Positions 1-7,043 of a stretch of 17,424 nucleotides of DNA are shown in pieces (position 1 is the stretch's first letter; every line of letters begins with the position of its first letter). The translations under genes were made by a program, and so were the position numbers. The DNA is taken from the NCBI GenBank assembly GCA_005239605.1, contig SBBS01000080.1, positions 1-17,424 on the forward strand. The letters are read 5' to 3'. The DNA comes from a bacterium (GTDB lineage Bacteria > Patescibacteriota > Minisyncoccia > Ryanbacterales > 2-02-FULL-48-12). Under the pieces are notes generated by a model. The model worked only from the letters and a program-made list of their open reading frames with translations, made no database searches and had not been told where the DNA came from.

Positions 1-146
1 ATACAGTTGAATAACTGTTTCCATAATGGCGTGCTACGCTGGTAATACCATAAGTGTACGCCATTTATGGTATTAAGGGGAGTTTCGTAATTCACAGATT
101 GACGGTATTTCCTCCTTTGTTTGAAAGATACCTCTCGTAATTGTAC
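1..146 (-). pseudogene. Probable remnant of rve-type (IS3/IS481-like) transposase C-terminus
   Basis: On the minus strand a frame is open from 146 (after a TGA at 149-147) to the window edge. It contains the stretch RKYRQSVNYETPLNTI. This resembles the end of DDE/rve integrase-type transposases, where RPHQSLxYxTPxE is typical: Q, S, N, Y, T, P and L line up, and the usual His is Arg. No start codon suits the frame (a GTG lies at 95-93), and the upstream catalytic part is absent because stops follow immediately, so this looks like a 5'-truncated relic. The AAAGGAGG at 118-111 reads like a Shine-Dalgarno site but falls on the Arg-Arg codons of this frame and is probably fortuitous. The match is a short motif only. 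The frame could also be an unrelated small gene continuing outside the window. Confidence 0.33.
43..75. repeat. 11 bp perfect inverted repeat, 11 nt loop
   Basis: TAATACCATAA at 43-53 is the exact reverse complement of 65-75. An overlapping alternative pairing exists: ATGGCGT (26-32) with ACGCCAT (58-64). The two stems exclude each other unless they form a pseudoknot. No T-run follows on either strand, so it is not an obvious terminator. It lies upstream of the predicted promoter of the glycosyltransferase and inside the transposase remnant, and may be an element end or an operator. Confidence 0.45.
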
Positions 147-167
147 TCATCCACATCACTTTGTCAA
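140..167 (-). promoter_or_regulatory. Opposing sigma70-like promoter sharing the same -35 region
   Basis: Read on the minus strand, TTGACA (167-162, perfect consensus) is followed after 16 nt by TACAAT (145-140, 5 of 6). It overlaps the plus-strand -35 almost base for base. It would transcribe leftward over the transposase-like remnant. The fit to consensus is good, but no clear gene follows it, so its use is uncertain. Confidence 0.45.
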
Positions 168-189
168 GGGTTACCCCGTAGGATATACT
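161..189 (+). promoter_or_regulatory. Sigma70-like promoter for the first glycosyltransferase (leaderless geometry)
   Basis: TTGTCA at 161-166, a 17 nt spacer, and TATACT at 184-189. Both hexamers match 5 of 6 consensus bases. The ATG at 196 lies 6 nt after the -10, where transcription would normally begin, so the mRNA would start at or next to the start codon. No Shine-Dalgarno is present. This geometry also supports ATG 196 over the upstream TTG at 121. Confidence 0.6.
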
Positions 190-195
190 GAATGC

Positions 196-1851
196 ATGCA
201 GAGCAAAAACAGGGCCATGGCATTCATGTTGGGCATCCTCCTCCTCGCCGTCTTTTTCCGTTTCTGGCAGATAACCGATGTGCCGCCGGGGCTGTATCCC
301 GATGAAGCGATGAATGGCTCCAACGCGCTCCAGGCGCTTGAAAGCGGAAATTTACGCGCCTACTATACAGACAACAACGGCCGTGAAGGGCTATTCATAA
401 ATCTGCAAGCTATCGCTATTTGGCTATTTGGAAATGAAGCGTGGGCGCTGCGATTCGTCTCCGCGCTCTTTGGATTGCTTGCGGTGCTGGGAATATATTT
501 TCTTACAAAAGAACTTTTCTATGAAAAACCCGAAGACAAAACACTGGATTCCAAAAAGTTTGGATTTTGGAATTTGCTTCGGATTTCGGATTTAGGATTT
601 AGGATTTCTCGTAGTGAAATAATCGCTTTATTATCCACTTTTTTCCTTGCCACGAACTACTGGCACATTACCCTCTCTCGCATCGGTTTCCGCGCCATCA
701 CCACGCCGGCATTTTCCATTCTGGCGTTTTATTTTTTGCTTCGCGGCATGCGCAAAAACTCAATGCTTGATTTTGCGCTTTCAGGTGTTATGCTTGGCCT
801 CGGCCTTAACGGCTACATCGCGTTTCGGTTTATTCCGTTCGCGTTTGCCGTACCTATTTTTATAGGTCTTTGGAGATGGTGGAAGGCGCGACCTCTTTAT
901 TCGGAAAACACCGAATCATCATCCTCTTGTTTTCCTTGCGCGGTTATTCTTATAGGAATTTTTACTATTGTAGCGCTGACACCTCTTATTACCTACTTCG
1001 CCATACATCCGGAAGATTTTGCGGCGCGTACGGGGCAGGTTTCCGTGTTTGCCGATGAGCAGCCGCTTCGGGCGTTTGCGATATCAAACATAAAAACAAT
1101 CGGCATGCTGTTTTTATTTGGCGATTGCAACCCGCGACACAACTTCCCCTGCCTGCCAACATTGCATCCGATTGTTGCAATTACATTCCTGTATGGATTA
1201 TTCACAATGATAAAACGAAAAGTTAGTTTGTCCGAGATAACTCTTATCGCGTGGTTCCTTTTCATGATGCTGCCGGCCACACTGACGCGCGAGGGCATGC
1301 CGCATGCGCTTCGGTCAATCGGCATGATTCCGCCGATTATGATTATTGCCGGATTCGGCGCTTATGCGCTGTGGGAAAAATTTACCGCTCGGCTTGGACA
1401 ATCAGCCGTTTTACGTTTAGGGGCACTGCTCCTTGTCACCATACCACTTACCACCGGATACTTGTATTTCGGCATATGGGCGCATTCCCCTTCCACCGCT
1501 TCGGCTTTCTCGCAAGATCTTTCCGAACTTGCCCGGTATGTGCGCTCACTTCCGAACGAAACCGTAAAATATCTGATCGTGGAACTTGATTACGATGGAC
1601 TTCCCGTATCCGCGCAATCCATGGTATACCTCACAAACACAGCGACTCTCTCCTCACAACAAAAACATAATGTCGTATACCTTCCGCGCACAAACACTCT
1701 GCGCCGCATAACGCTAGACGAAAAACCGGCAATCATCGGCTTTGTCGCATTTCATGACAACGCGCTTGAACAAGAACTGGAACGCGCGTTCCCTTCACTT
1801 GTAAAAGAAACCCGCGGAGGATTTACTTTTTATACTTATAACCCCTATTAA
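196..1851 (+). CDS. GT39/PMT-like membrane glycosyltransferase (GT-C fold)
   Basis: A 551-residue polytopic membrane protein. After the first membrane segment (about residues 8-25) comes PPGLYPDEAMNGSNAL with the Asp-Glu pair (D36-E37) typical of the first outer loop of dolichyl/undecaprenyl-phosphate-mannose protein mannosyltransferase-like (GT39, ArnT-like) enzymes. About ten more hydrophobic segments follow, then a short soluble C-terminus. Such enzymes move a sugar from a polyprenyl-phosphate donor to a protein or lipid on the outer face of the membrane; donor and acceptor are not predictable here. ATG 196 is chosen over TTG 121 because it matches the promoter position and the conserved N-terminus. 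The next gene, of the same class, begins 25 nt downstream. Residues about 116-138 are encoded by a short tandem-repeat insert (see repeat at 562-608), probably a cytoplasmic loop. Confidence 0.85.
   Translation: MQSKNRAMAFMLGILLLAVFFRFWQITDVPPGLYPDEAMNGSNALQALESGNLRAYYTDNNGREGLFINLQAIAIWLFGNEAWALRFVSALFGLLAVLGIYFLTKELFYEKPEDKTLDSKKFGFWNLLRISDLGFRISRSEIIALLSTFFLATNYWHITLSRIGFRAITTPAFSILAFYFLLRGMRKNSMLDFALSGVMLGLGLNGYIAFRFIPFAFAVPIFIGLWRWWKARPLYSENTESSSSCFPCAVILIGIFTIVALTPLITYFAIHPEDFAARTGQVSVFADEQPLRAFAISNIKTIGMLFLFGDCNPRHNFPCLPTLHPIVAITFLYGLFTMIKRKVSLSEITLIAWFLFMMLPATLTREGMPHALRSIGMIPPIMIIAGFGAYALWEKFTARLGQSAVLRLGALLLVTIPLTTGYLYFGIWAHSPSTASAFSQDLSELARYVRSLPNETVKYLIVELDYDGLPVSAQSMVYLTNTATLSSQQKHNVVYLPRTNTLRRITLDEKPAIIGFVAFHDNALEQELERAFPSLVKETRGGFTFYTYNPY
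562..608 (+). repeat. 7 bp tandem repeat inside the glycosyltransferase gene
   Basis: Four contiguous heptamers, GGATTTC, GGATTTA, GGATTTA and GGATTTC, occupy 581-608. Two related heptamers (GGATTTT at 562-568, GGAATTT at 569-575) precede them, separated by GCTTC. The reading frame stays open through them, giving the unusual peptide LRISDLGFRIS between two membrane segments. Confidence 0.9.
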
Positions 1852-1876
1852 CAACTCCCCTATTACATATAATCAA

Positions 1877-3673
1877 ATGAATTGGTATCATTTTTTTGCC
1901 GTTGTCATTATCCTTTTTATGGGCGGGCTTATGGTCGGTTCCATTTCAGACGAAACATTGACCTTTGACGAGCTTGCGCACATCGCGGCTGGATTCGGAT
2001 ATCTCAAAGAACGGGACTACCGCCTGAATGCAGAACACCCGCCTTTGATAAAATATCTTGCGGCCGTTGGAGCGGATCTCGCTGTACACCCATCCTTCCC
2101 GACAAACACCGCGCCCTGGCAACAAGAAACAAAAAACCAATGGGCGCAGTGGGATCACGGCACTATTTTTCTCTATCAATCGGGAAATGACGCGGATGCT
2201 GTTGTTTTTTGGTCTCGCGCGCCCATGATTCTTCTTACGCTTTTTCTCGGCATACTCATTTATTGCTGGACATACCGGCGCTTTGGAGGAACTGTCGCGC
2301 TCCTTGCCATCGCCCTCTACGCATTTTCACCGACTGTTCTCGCGCATGGACGCTATGTTACCACCGATATTGGCGCATCGCTTGGATTCTTTATAGGTAT
2401 CACCACTTTTGTTTCATTCCTGAAAAAACGAACGTGGCCAAGTTTTTTGGCCGCCGGCATTGCGTTCGGCATCGCGCAGCTCCTGAAATTTTCGCTTGTT
2501 CTTCTTATTCCCATGTATGGCATTCTTCTTGTGTTATGGGTAGGAACGCATCCTGATTACAAAACCGCGCGCGAGCGTATACGCATGTTTTTTATATATG
2601 CCACTCATACTATTGGCATTGGTATTGTTGGTATAGCCGTTGTATGGAGCGCTTATGCTCATGTTACCGCTGGCTACCCGCTTGAACGCAACTTGCAAGA
2701 CGCTTCCGCGCTGCTGGATACATATCGCTTTCGGTCACACGCGGCAGTTGCGGAATTTTTAATACGGCATAAAGTCACGCGTCCCCTTGGTCAATATCTT
2801 ACCGGCGCACTACTGGCCAATCAGCGCGCGGCGGGCGGCAACACAACCTATTTTCTCGGCGCCGTTTCCTCATCGGGATCGCTCGCCTATTTCCCTCTGC
2901 TGTATGCGGTAAAAGAACAAGTTCTTCTTCATGTCCTCAGCATAGCCGCGCTCATTGGATTTGTGTTTCGCGTTTTGAAAAGAAACGTTTCCGCGTCTCT
3001 CTTTACGCGCGTGCGAATGTGGATTGCATCCCATATGGAACTTGCGGCCGCTTTTGTGGTAATCAGCGTTTACTGGACAATTTCGCTTGCCTCTCCGCTT
3101 AATATTGGCCTGCGGCATGTCTTGCCCACATTTCCTTTCATTTATATCATCACCGCGTATGGCGCGCAGAGATTCGCTGCCGTGGACTCATGGAACAATC
3201 AACGATTAGGAAAAATATACGCGTATCTTCCGCGCATCCTCTCCGGTATTGTGATAAGCATAGCAGCCGGCGCGGCGCTGTTTATGTATCCGTATTATCT
3301 CTCCTACTACAACGCGTTCGGCGGCGGCACAAAAAATGGATACCGCATCGCTGTGGACTCCAACTATGACTGGGGACAAGACTTAAAGCGCCTTCGCGCG
3401 TATATGGATGCGCATAATATCCAAACGATCGCCCTGGATTATTTCGGCGGCGGATCGCGTGATTATTATCTCCCCGGCCGCGTGGACGGTTGGTGGTCGG
3501 CGCGAGGCATGCCGCAGGGATATTTTGCTATCTCTTCCACGCTTCGCGAAGGCGCGCTCGCCTCATGGGCCGAAGGCCTCACTCCGCCCAAACCAGAAGA
3601 ATCCTATATCTGGCTTCGCGGCAAAGAACCAATCGGCCGCGCCGGCACATCTCTATTCATATACAAGTTTTGA
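1877..3673 (+). CDS. GT39/PMT-like membrane glycosyltransferase, second copy
   Basis: A 598-residue polytopic membrane protein with the GT39-type first loop. The acidic pair is in LTFDELAHIAAG (D31-E32), followed by AEHPPLIKYL (residues 52-61), an EHPPL motif common to this group. The long loop WDHGTIFLYQSGND and the C-terminal SNYDWGQDLKRL (about residues 493-504) are also typical. Around ten hydrophobic segments are visible. It probably uses a polyprenyl-phosphate-linked sugar at the outer face of the membrane. It starts 25 nt after the previous glycosyltransferase, so the two are likely one transcript; no good Shine-Dalgarno precedes the ATG. It differs enough from its neighbour to be a separate subfamily, not a recent duplicate. 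The substrate is unknown. Confidence 0.85.
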   Translation: MNWYHFFAVVIILFMGGLMVGSISDETLTFDELAHIAAGFGYLKERDYRLNAEHPPLIKYLAAVGADLAVHPSFPTNTAPWQQETKNQWAQWDHGTIFLYQSGNDADAVVFWSRAPMILLTLFLGILIYCWTYRRFGGTVALLAIALYAFSPTVLAHGRYVTTDIGASLGFFIGITTFVSFLKKRTWPSFLAAGIAFGIAQLLKFSLVLLIPMYGILLVLWVGTHPDYKTARERIRMFFIYATHTIGIGIVGIAVVWSAYAHVTAGYPLERNLQDASALLDTYRFRSHAAVAEFLIRHKVTRPLGQYLTGALLANQRAAGGNTTYFLGAVSSSGSLAYFPLLYAVKEQVLLHVLSIAALIGFVFRVLKRNVSASLFTRVRMWIASHMELAAAFVVISVYWTISLASPLNIGLRHVLPTFPFIYIITAYGAQRFAAVDSWNNQRLGKIYAYLPRILSGIVISIAAGAALFMYPYYLSYYNAFGGGTKNGYRIAVDSNYDWGQDLKRLRAYMDAHNIQTIALDYFGGGSRDYYLPGRVDGWWSARGMPQGYFAISSTLREGALASWAEGLTPPKPEESYIWLRGKEPIGRAGTSLFIYKF

Positions 3674-3711
3674 ATCCCCACCCATGTATATTCGTATACC
3701 AAACAATTTAA

Positions 3712-3759
3712 CAACTAGTGCACATCTTTTTGCTATAGCAAAAAGATGTGCACTAGTTG
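3712..3759. terminator. 48 bp perfect palindrome between convergent genes, possible bidirectional terminator
   Basis: 3712-3735 (beginning CAACTAGTGCACATC) is the exact reverse complement of 3736-3759, with no spacer. It lies between the glycosyltransferase stop (3673) and the ftsQ stop (3768), where a two-way terminator is expected. It is not a textbook intrinsic terminator. The T5 tract is on the ascending arm and its A5 partner on the descending arm, and only moderately T-rich sequence follows (TATTTATTTTTAT at 3770-3782 on the plus strand). A cruciform or protein-bound site is equally possible. Confidence 0.5.
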
Positions 3760-3767
3760 CGGCGCGG

Positions 3768-4574
3768 CTATTTATTTTTATAAAACACCTTGTCTTCAAA
3801 CCGAATATCTATGTATTCAATCGCGGATCGATCGGTAATATGCTGATTTAGCACTAACGCCAAATTCTCAAGCGCTCGTTCTTTATTCGTACGCTCATCA
3901 AATAATACATACCACCCCTCGTTTGTTATAAATTCCGCCTGCCCCTGAAACACGCGGCCGAAAACCACTTCCCGAACTGTTACCTTAAAGCGATCTTTTA
4001 ATAAGCTAGCCATATCCCGTAAAAAAACTGCATCAGATTCTTCTATTACCCTGTCTCCTAACATAAAAAATGCCGATGCGGTCCGCCGATCCACAAGCCG
4101 AAACACCGCATTTCCGGTAAGTTGCGGCGCTTCGGCTGCCAACACGCCATCTTCGGCAATATAAAAACAATCATGTTCTATAAATTTACAATACAAGCCC
4201 CAGGGAGCGCGTTCTGAAACATGCAAGGCAATCTTCCGTGAAAAAGAACGCGAAACGTCCGTTGTTGAAATCTGTGGAAATTCTTTTAGAATATATGCTT
4301 CTAAAAAATCGGGACGAAATAAAAAAACATTTCTGCGAGAAAAAAACCATGCTATTTTTCTTGATAAAAATGCATCCGCTGCGTTCGTGATTTCTTCGGC
4401 TGAAACAGTCGTATTGCCGGAAAGTAAAATAGATTCAAACTGGAATCGCGGCGACAACAACAAAAAAAGAATACTACCGCCTCCCAACGTAAACAAAATG
4501 CTAAACCGCATAAAAAACCGCCGCATCCGCGCGCGTTTCTGCATAGTTCTATGTTGCGTCAAAACCGATTTCAT
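3768..4574 (-). CDS. ftsQ: Cell division protein FtsQ/DivIB-like, POTRA domain
   Basis: A 268-residue bitopic protein. It has a basic cytoplasmic N-terminus (residues 1-20), one membrane helix (about 20-41), then PRFQFESILLSGNTTVSAEEI, the start of a POTRA domain, followed by an FtsQ-like beta domain. It ends in IEYIDIRFEDKVFYKNK; the IDLRFxxxVYYK ending is characteristic of FtsQ. The family connects the early and late divisome and binds FtsB/FtsL outside the membrane. The ATG overlaps the alr stop in an ATGA (4574-4571), showing translational coupling. The gene closes the murD-serS-alr-ftsQ unit, and its peptidoglycan neighbours support the call. Sequence similarity in this family is always weak, so the assignment leans on architecture and context. 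Confidence 0.8.
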   Translation of the reverse strand: MKSVLTQHRTMQKRARMRRFFMRFSILFTLGGGSILFLLLSPRFQFESILLSGNTTVSAEEITNAADAFLSRKIAWFFSRRNVFLFRPDFLEAYILKEFPQISTTDVSRSFSRKIALHVSERAPWGLYCKFIEHDCFYIAEDGVLAAEAPQLTGNAVFRLVDRRTASAFFMLGDRVIEESDAVFLRDMASLLKDRFKVTVREVVFGRVFQGQAEFITNEGWYVLFDERTNKERALENLALVLNQHITDRSAIEYIDIRFEDKVFYKNK

Positions 4575-5740
4575 ATAACCACCCGCGGTATCAGCGAATT
4601 AATCCGCGTTGTGATTTCATAATTAATCGTTCCCGCCTTAAAAGCAATTTCTTCGGCGGTAATTTCTTGGAACCCTTGTCTGCCTAACAGAACAACTTCG
4701 TCTCCCGCCGCCGCGCGCCCAGCGCGCGAAATGTCCGCCATGCACATATTCATGCAAATATTTCCCACCACCGGGCACTTTTTTCCGTGCACAAGAACAC
4801 TTCCTTTGCTTGATAAGCGGCGATCGTAGCCATCCCAGTATCCCACCGGCAAAACCGCAATTTTCATCGGCTGGATTACGGTAAACGCGCGGTCGTATCC
4901 GATACTAGATCCTTTCGGCGCTGTCTTTATCTGGGCAATCCGCGTCTTCCAGGTAAGCGCCGGCTTGAGTCTCATTTTGTTCAAAGACTGTCTTTGAATA
5001 TCTTTTGATGGATAAAGGCCGTACAGAGCAATTCCCCAACGCACCATATTGAAGTATGTTTCCGGATACAAAATGGCGGCTGCGCTTGCGGCAACATGGC
5101 GATAGCGCGGCGCAACGTCAAGTTCTTCAAAAAGAGCAATGCTTTCTTCAAACGCGTGAAGCTGTTCTTTGTAATAGAGAGAAGTAACATTTTCCGTATC
5201 GGCAAAATGAGTATAGATTCCTTCCGCGACAATTACATTTTTATGCTTGCGAAACAATTCAGCAATAGCCGCGATGTCTTTTTGCATAATCCCTTGCCGA
5301 TACGTGCCTGTTTCCACTTTTACATGCACCAGCGCTTTTTTCTTGAGTTTTTTTGCGATACGAGCACATTCTTTCAAAACATCCGCATCATAAAGCGCAA
5401 AACGGAAACCGTTTTGTATAGCGTCTGCGAGATGCGGATACGGAATGTATCCAAGAATGAGAATAGAATTTTTGACGCCTGTTTTCTTCAATAAAAGCGC
5501 CTCCTCAATTGAATCAACGCCAAAATAAATTTTCGGAAGCCGAGCTTCGGAAAATTCAAAAGCTCGACTTCCGAAAATTTTTGCAACTTCAAGTAAACCA
5601 TGCCCGTAGGCGTTTGATTTTACAATGCATATAACAAAAACATCTTTGCCAACATGTTTTTGAACAACACGAAGATTGTGCCGCAACGCACGGCTATTTA
5701 TCTCAACCCATGTTTTTAGATATTTTGAATCACGAATCAT
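4571..5740 (-). CDS. alr: Alanine racemase
   Basis: A 389-residue PLP-dependent enzyme converting L-alanine to D-alanine for peptidoglycan. The PLP lysine is K41 in VKSNAYGHG. The barrel motifs VHVKVETGTYRQG (R148), THFADTEN (H178) and MVRWGIALYGLYP are present, and the second catalytic residue is Tyr282 in SSIGYDRAF. The C-terminal beta domain has LPVGYWDGYDRRLS and VGNICMNMCMADIS; the CMD of many homologues is CMN here, a tolerated variant as far as I recall. Residues about 54-72 are encoded by an inserted 54 bp hairpin (5527-5580), and the first six residues come from a 7 bp repeat, so the conserved protein begins at LKTWVEI. It follows serS by 13 nt without a Shine-Dalgarno and overlaps ftsQ by 4 nt. 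Confidence 0.93.
   Translation of the reverse strand: MIRDSKYLKTWVEINSRALRHNLRVVQKHVGKDVFVICIVKSNAYGHGLLEVAKIFGSRAFEFSEARLPKIYFGVDSIEEALLLKKTGVKNSILILGYIPYPHLADAIQNGFRFALYDADVLKECARIAKKLKKKALVHVKVETGTYRQGIMQKDIAAIAELFRKHKNVIVAEGIYTHFADTENVTSLYYKEQLHAFEESIALFEELDVAPRYRHVAASAAAILYPETYFNMVRWGIALYGLYPSKDIQRQSLNKMRLKPALTWKTRIAQIKTAPKGSSIGYDRAFTVIQPMKIAVLPVGYWDGYDRRLSSKGSVLVHGKKCPVVGNICMNMCMADISRAGRAAAGDEVVLLGRQGFQEITAEEIAFKAGTINYEITTRINSLIPRVVI
5527..5580. repeat. In-frame hairpin element within alr
   Basis: AAATTTTCGGAAG (5527-5539) pairs perfectly with 5568-5580. After one C-A mismatch, CGAGCTT (5541-5547) pairs with AAGCTCG (5560-5566). That gives 20 paired bases out of 21 and a 12 nt loop. 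The 54 nt length is an exact multiple of three and encodes about 18 residues (FGSRAFEFSEARLPKIY region) between the PLP-lysine strand and GVDSIEEAL, longer than I recall for typical alanine racemases. Confidence 0.85.
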
Positions 5741-5747
5741 GAATTAC
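5727..5747. repeat. Three 7 bp tandem repeats over the alr start codon
   Basis: On the plus strand, GAATCAC (5727-5733), GAATCAT (5734-5740) and GAATTAC (5741-5747) lie in tandem. The alr ATG (5740-5738) falls inside the middle copy, so the first residues MIRDSK are repeat-encoded and the repeat replaces any ribosome-binding site. Confidence 0.8.
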
Positions 5748-5753
5748 GAAAAT

Positions 5754-7025
5754 TTAAACTTCATGCTTCGCGATCCGTTCCTTCCCTACCCATTTTCGCA
5801 GCGCTTCCGGCACCACCACGGAGCCGTCCTCTTGCTGATAGTTTTCCAGCAAGGAAATCAAAATGCGCGGGGTTGCCACCATGGTATTATTCAGCGAGTG
5901 CACAAACCTTAGTTTTCCTTCCGCATCACGATACCGTATGTTCAGGCGCCTTGTTTGGAAATCATGGAAATAAGAAGACGAATGCGTCTCGCCATATTTT
6001 TTCTGACTCGGAATCCACGTTTCAATATCATATTTTTTCACCTGCCCCAATCCCAGATCGGCTCCGCAATTTACCACTATCTGGTAGGGTAAGTTTAACT
6101 GCCGCAGCATTTCTTCCGCATTTTTTGTAAGTTCTTCATGCCAGCGCACAGATTCCTCATGATCCGCCCGACACAATACCACCTGTTCAACTTTCATAAA
6201 CTCATGCACCCGATAAAGCCCTTTCGTATCTTTTCCGTAACTGCCTGCTTCGCTCCGAAAACAGGGTGAAAATGCCGCAATCGTTATGGGTAGTTGCTTC
6301 TCATCAAATATTTCATCTTCATACATCCCCATCATGGAAACTTCCGCCGTACCTGCCAAATACATATCATTTTCCACTTTATAAACTTCATCTTTTCCTT
6401 GAGGAAGCCATCCGGTTCCCACTAATGCGGTTCCGCGCACTAATGCTGGCGCTATATGTACGGTAAACCTTTTTTTCTGTAAAAGCTCAAACGCAAACTG
6501 CCACAACGCCATTGAAAGCAATGCCGCATCCCCCTTCAAAAAATAACCGCGGAATCCCGATACTTTCGCGCCTCGCTCAAAGTCCGCAAGATTAAGTTCC
6601 CGCAGTAATGCGATATGGTCTTTCGGCTCAAACATAAACTGCGGCAGAGCGCCTTGTGTTCTAATTTCTTTGTTGTCGGCGTCAGAATTTCCCTCTGGAA
6701 CCGATAGATCGGGAACATTGGGTATCAAAAACAACAGCCGCGCATACTCTTCTTCAACTACTTTTAATTCTTCTTCTTTGCGGGAAATTTTTTCTTTCAA
6801 TTCTCGCATGGCAGCGATAGCTTGTTCCCGCCCTTCACCGGCCATATGGGAAATTTTTTCACTTGCGGTATTTTGTTGAGCGCGAAACTCGTCTGTTTCT
6901 TTAATAAGCCCTCGGCGTTTTTCATCAAGCACAAGAACTTTATCAACATCAACAACCACCCGTTTTTTTCGAGCGGCTTCTTTAATCAAATCAGGATTAT
7001 CACGAATGAAACCAATGTCCAGCAT
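5754..7025 (-). CDS. serS: Seryl-tRNA synthetase
   Basis: A 423-residue class II aminoacyl-tRNA synthetase charging tRNA-Ser. The N-terminal long-helix coiled-coil arm spans about residues 1-110 (MLDIGFIRDNPDLIKEAARK at the start). The core carries LAGTAEVS (about 223-230), motif 2 with FRSEAGSYGKDTKGLYRVHEF (256-276), ETHSSSYFHDFQTRRLNIRY (346-365) and motif 3 in LNNTMVATPRILISLLENYQ (378-397). Length is normal for the family. Motif 3 has NNTMVATPR where many bacteria have NGSGLAVGR, a variant I associate with some CPR and related lineages. It starts 18 nt after the murD stop and ends 13 nt before alr. No Shine-Dalgarno is visible. TATAAT at 7032-7027 is only 1 nt before the ATG and is not a usable promoter for this start. 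Confidence 0.96.
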   Translation of the reverse strand: MLDIGFIRDNPDLIKEAARKKRVVVDVDKVLVLDEKRRGLIKETDEFRAQQNTASEKISHMAGEGREQAIAAMRELKEKISRKEEELKVVEEEYARLLFLIPNVPDLSVPEGNSDADNKEIRTQGALPQFMFEPKDHIALLRELNLADFERGAKVSGFRGYFLKGDAALLSMALWQFAFELLQKKRFTVHIAPALVRGTALVGTGWLPQGKDEVYKVENDMYLAGTAEVSMMGMYEDEIFDEKQLPITIAAFSPCFRSEAGSYGKDTKGLYRVHEFMKVEQVVLCRADHEESVRWHEELTKNAEEMLRQLNLPYQIVVNCGADLGLGQVKKYDIETWIPSQKKYGETHSSSYFHDFQTRRLNIRYRDAEGKLRFVHSLNNTMVATPRILISLLENYQQEDGSVVVPEALRKWVGKERIAKHEV

Positions 7026-7043
7026 AATTATAAAACAATTGTA

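Noticed and set aside
121..195. In-frame N-terminal extension of the first glycosyltransferase from TTG 121
   Set aside because: The extension is hydrophilic and unlike the family, contains the proposed promoter, and ATG 196 fits both the -10 distance and the conserved N-terminus.
1868..1873. Perfect TATAAT 3 nt before the second glycosyltransferase ATG
   Set aside because: Too close to the ATG for a start at or before it, no -35 at 16-18 nt, and the gene is 25 nt behind its operon partner.
3686..3699. GTATA-TTCG-TATAC small hairpin after the second glycosyltransferase
   Set aside because: Only 5 A/T-rich pairs and no T run; too weak to call.
7027..7032. TATAAT on the minus strand 1 nt before the serS ATG
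   Set aside because: A transcript from it would begin inside the gene; serS is better explained as part of the murD unit.
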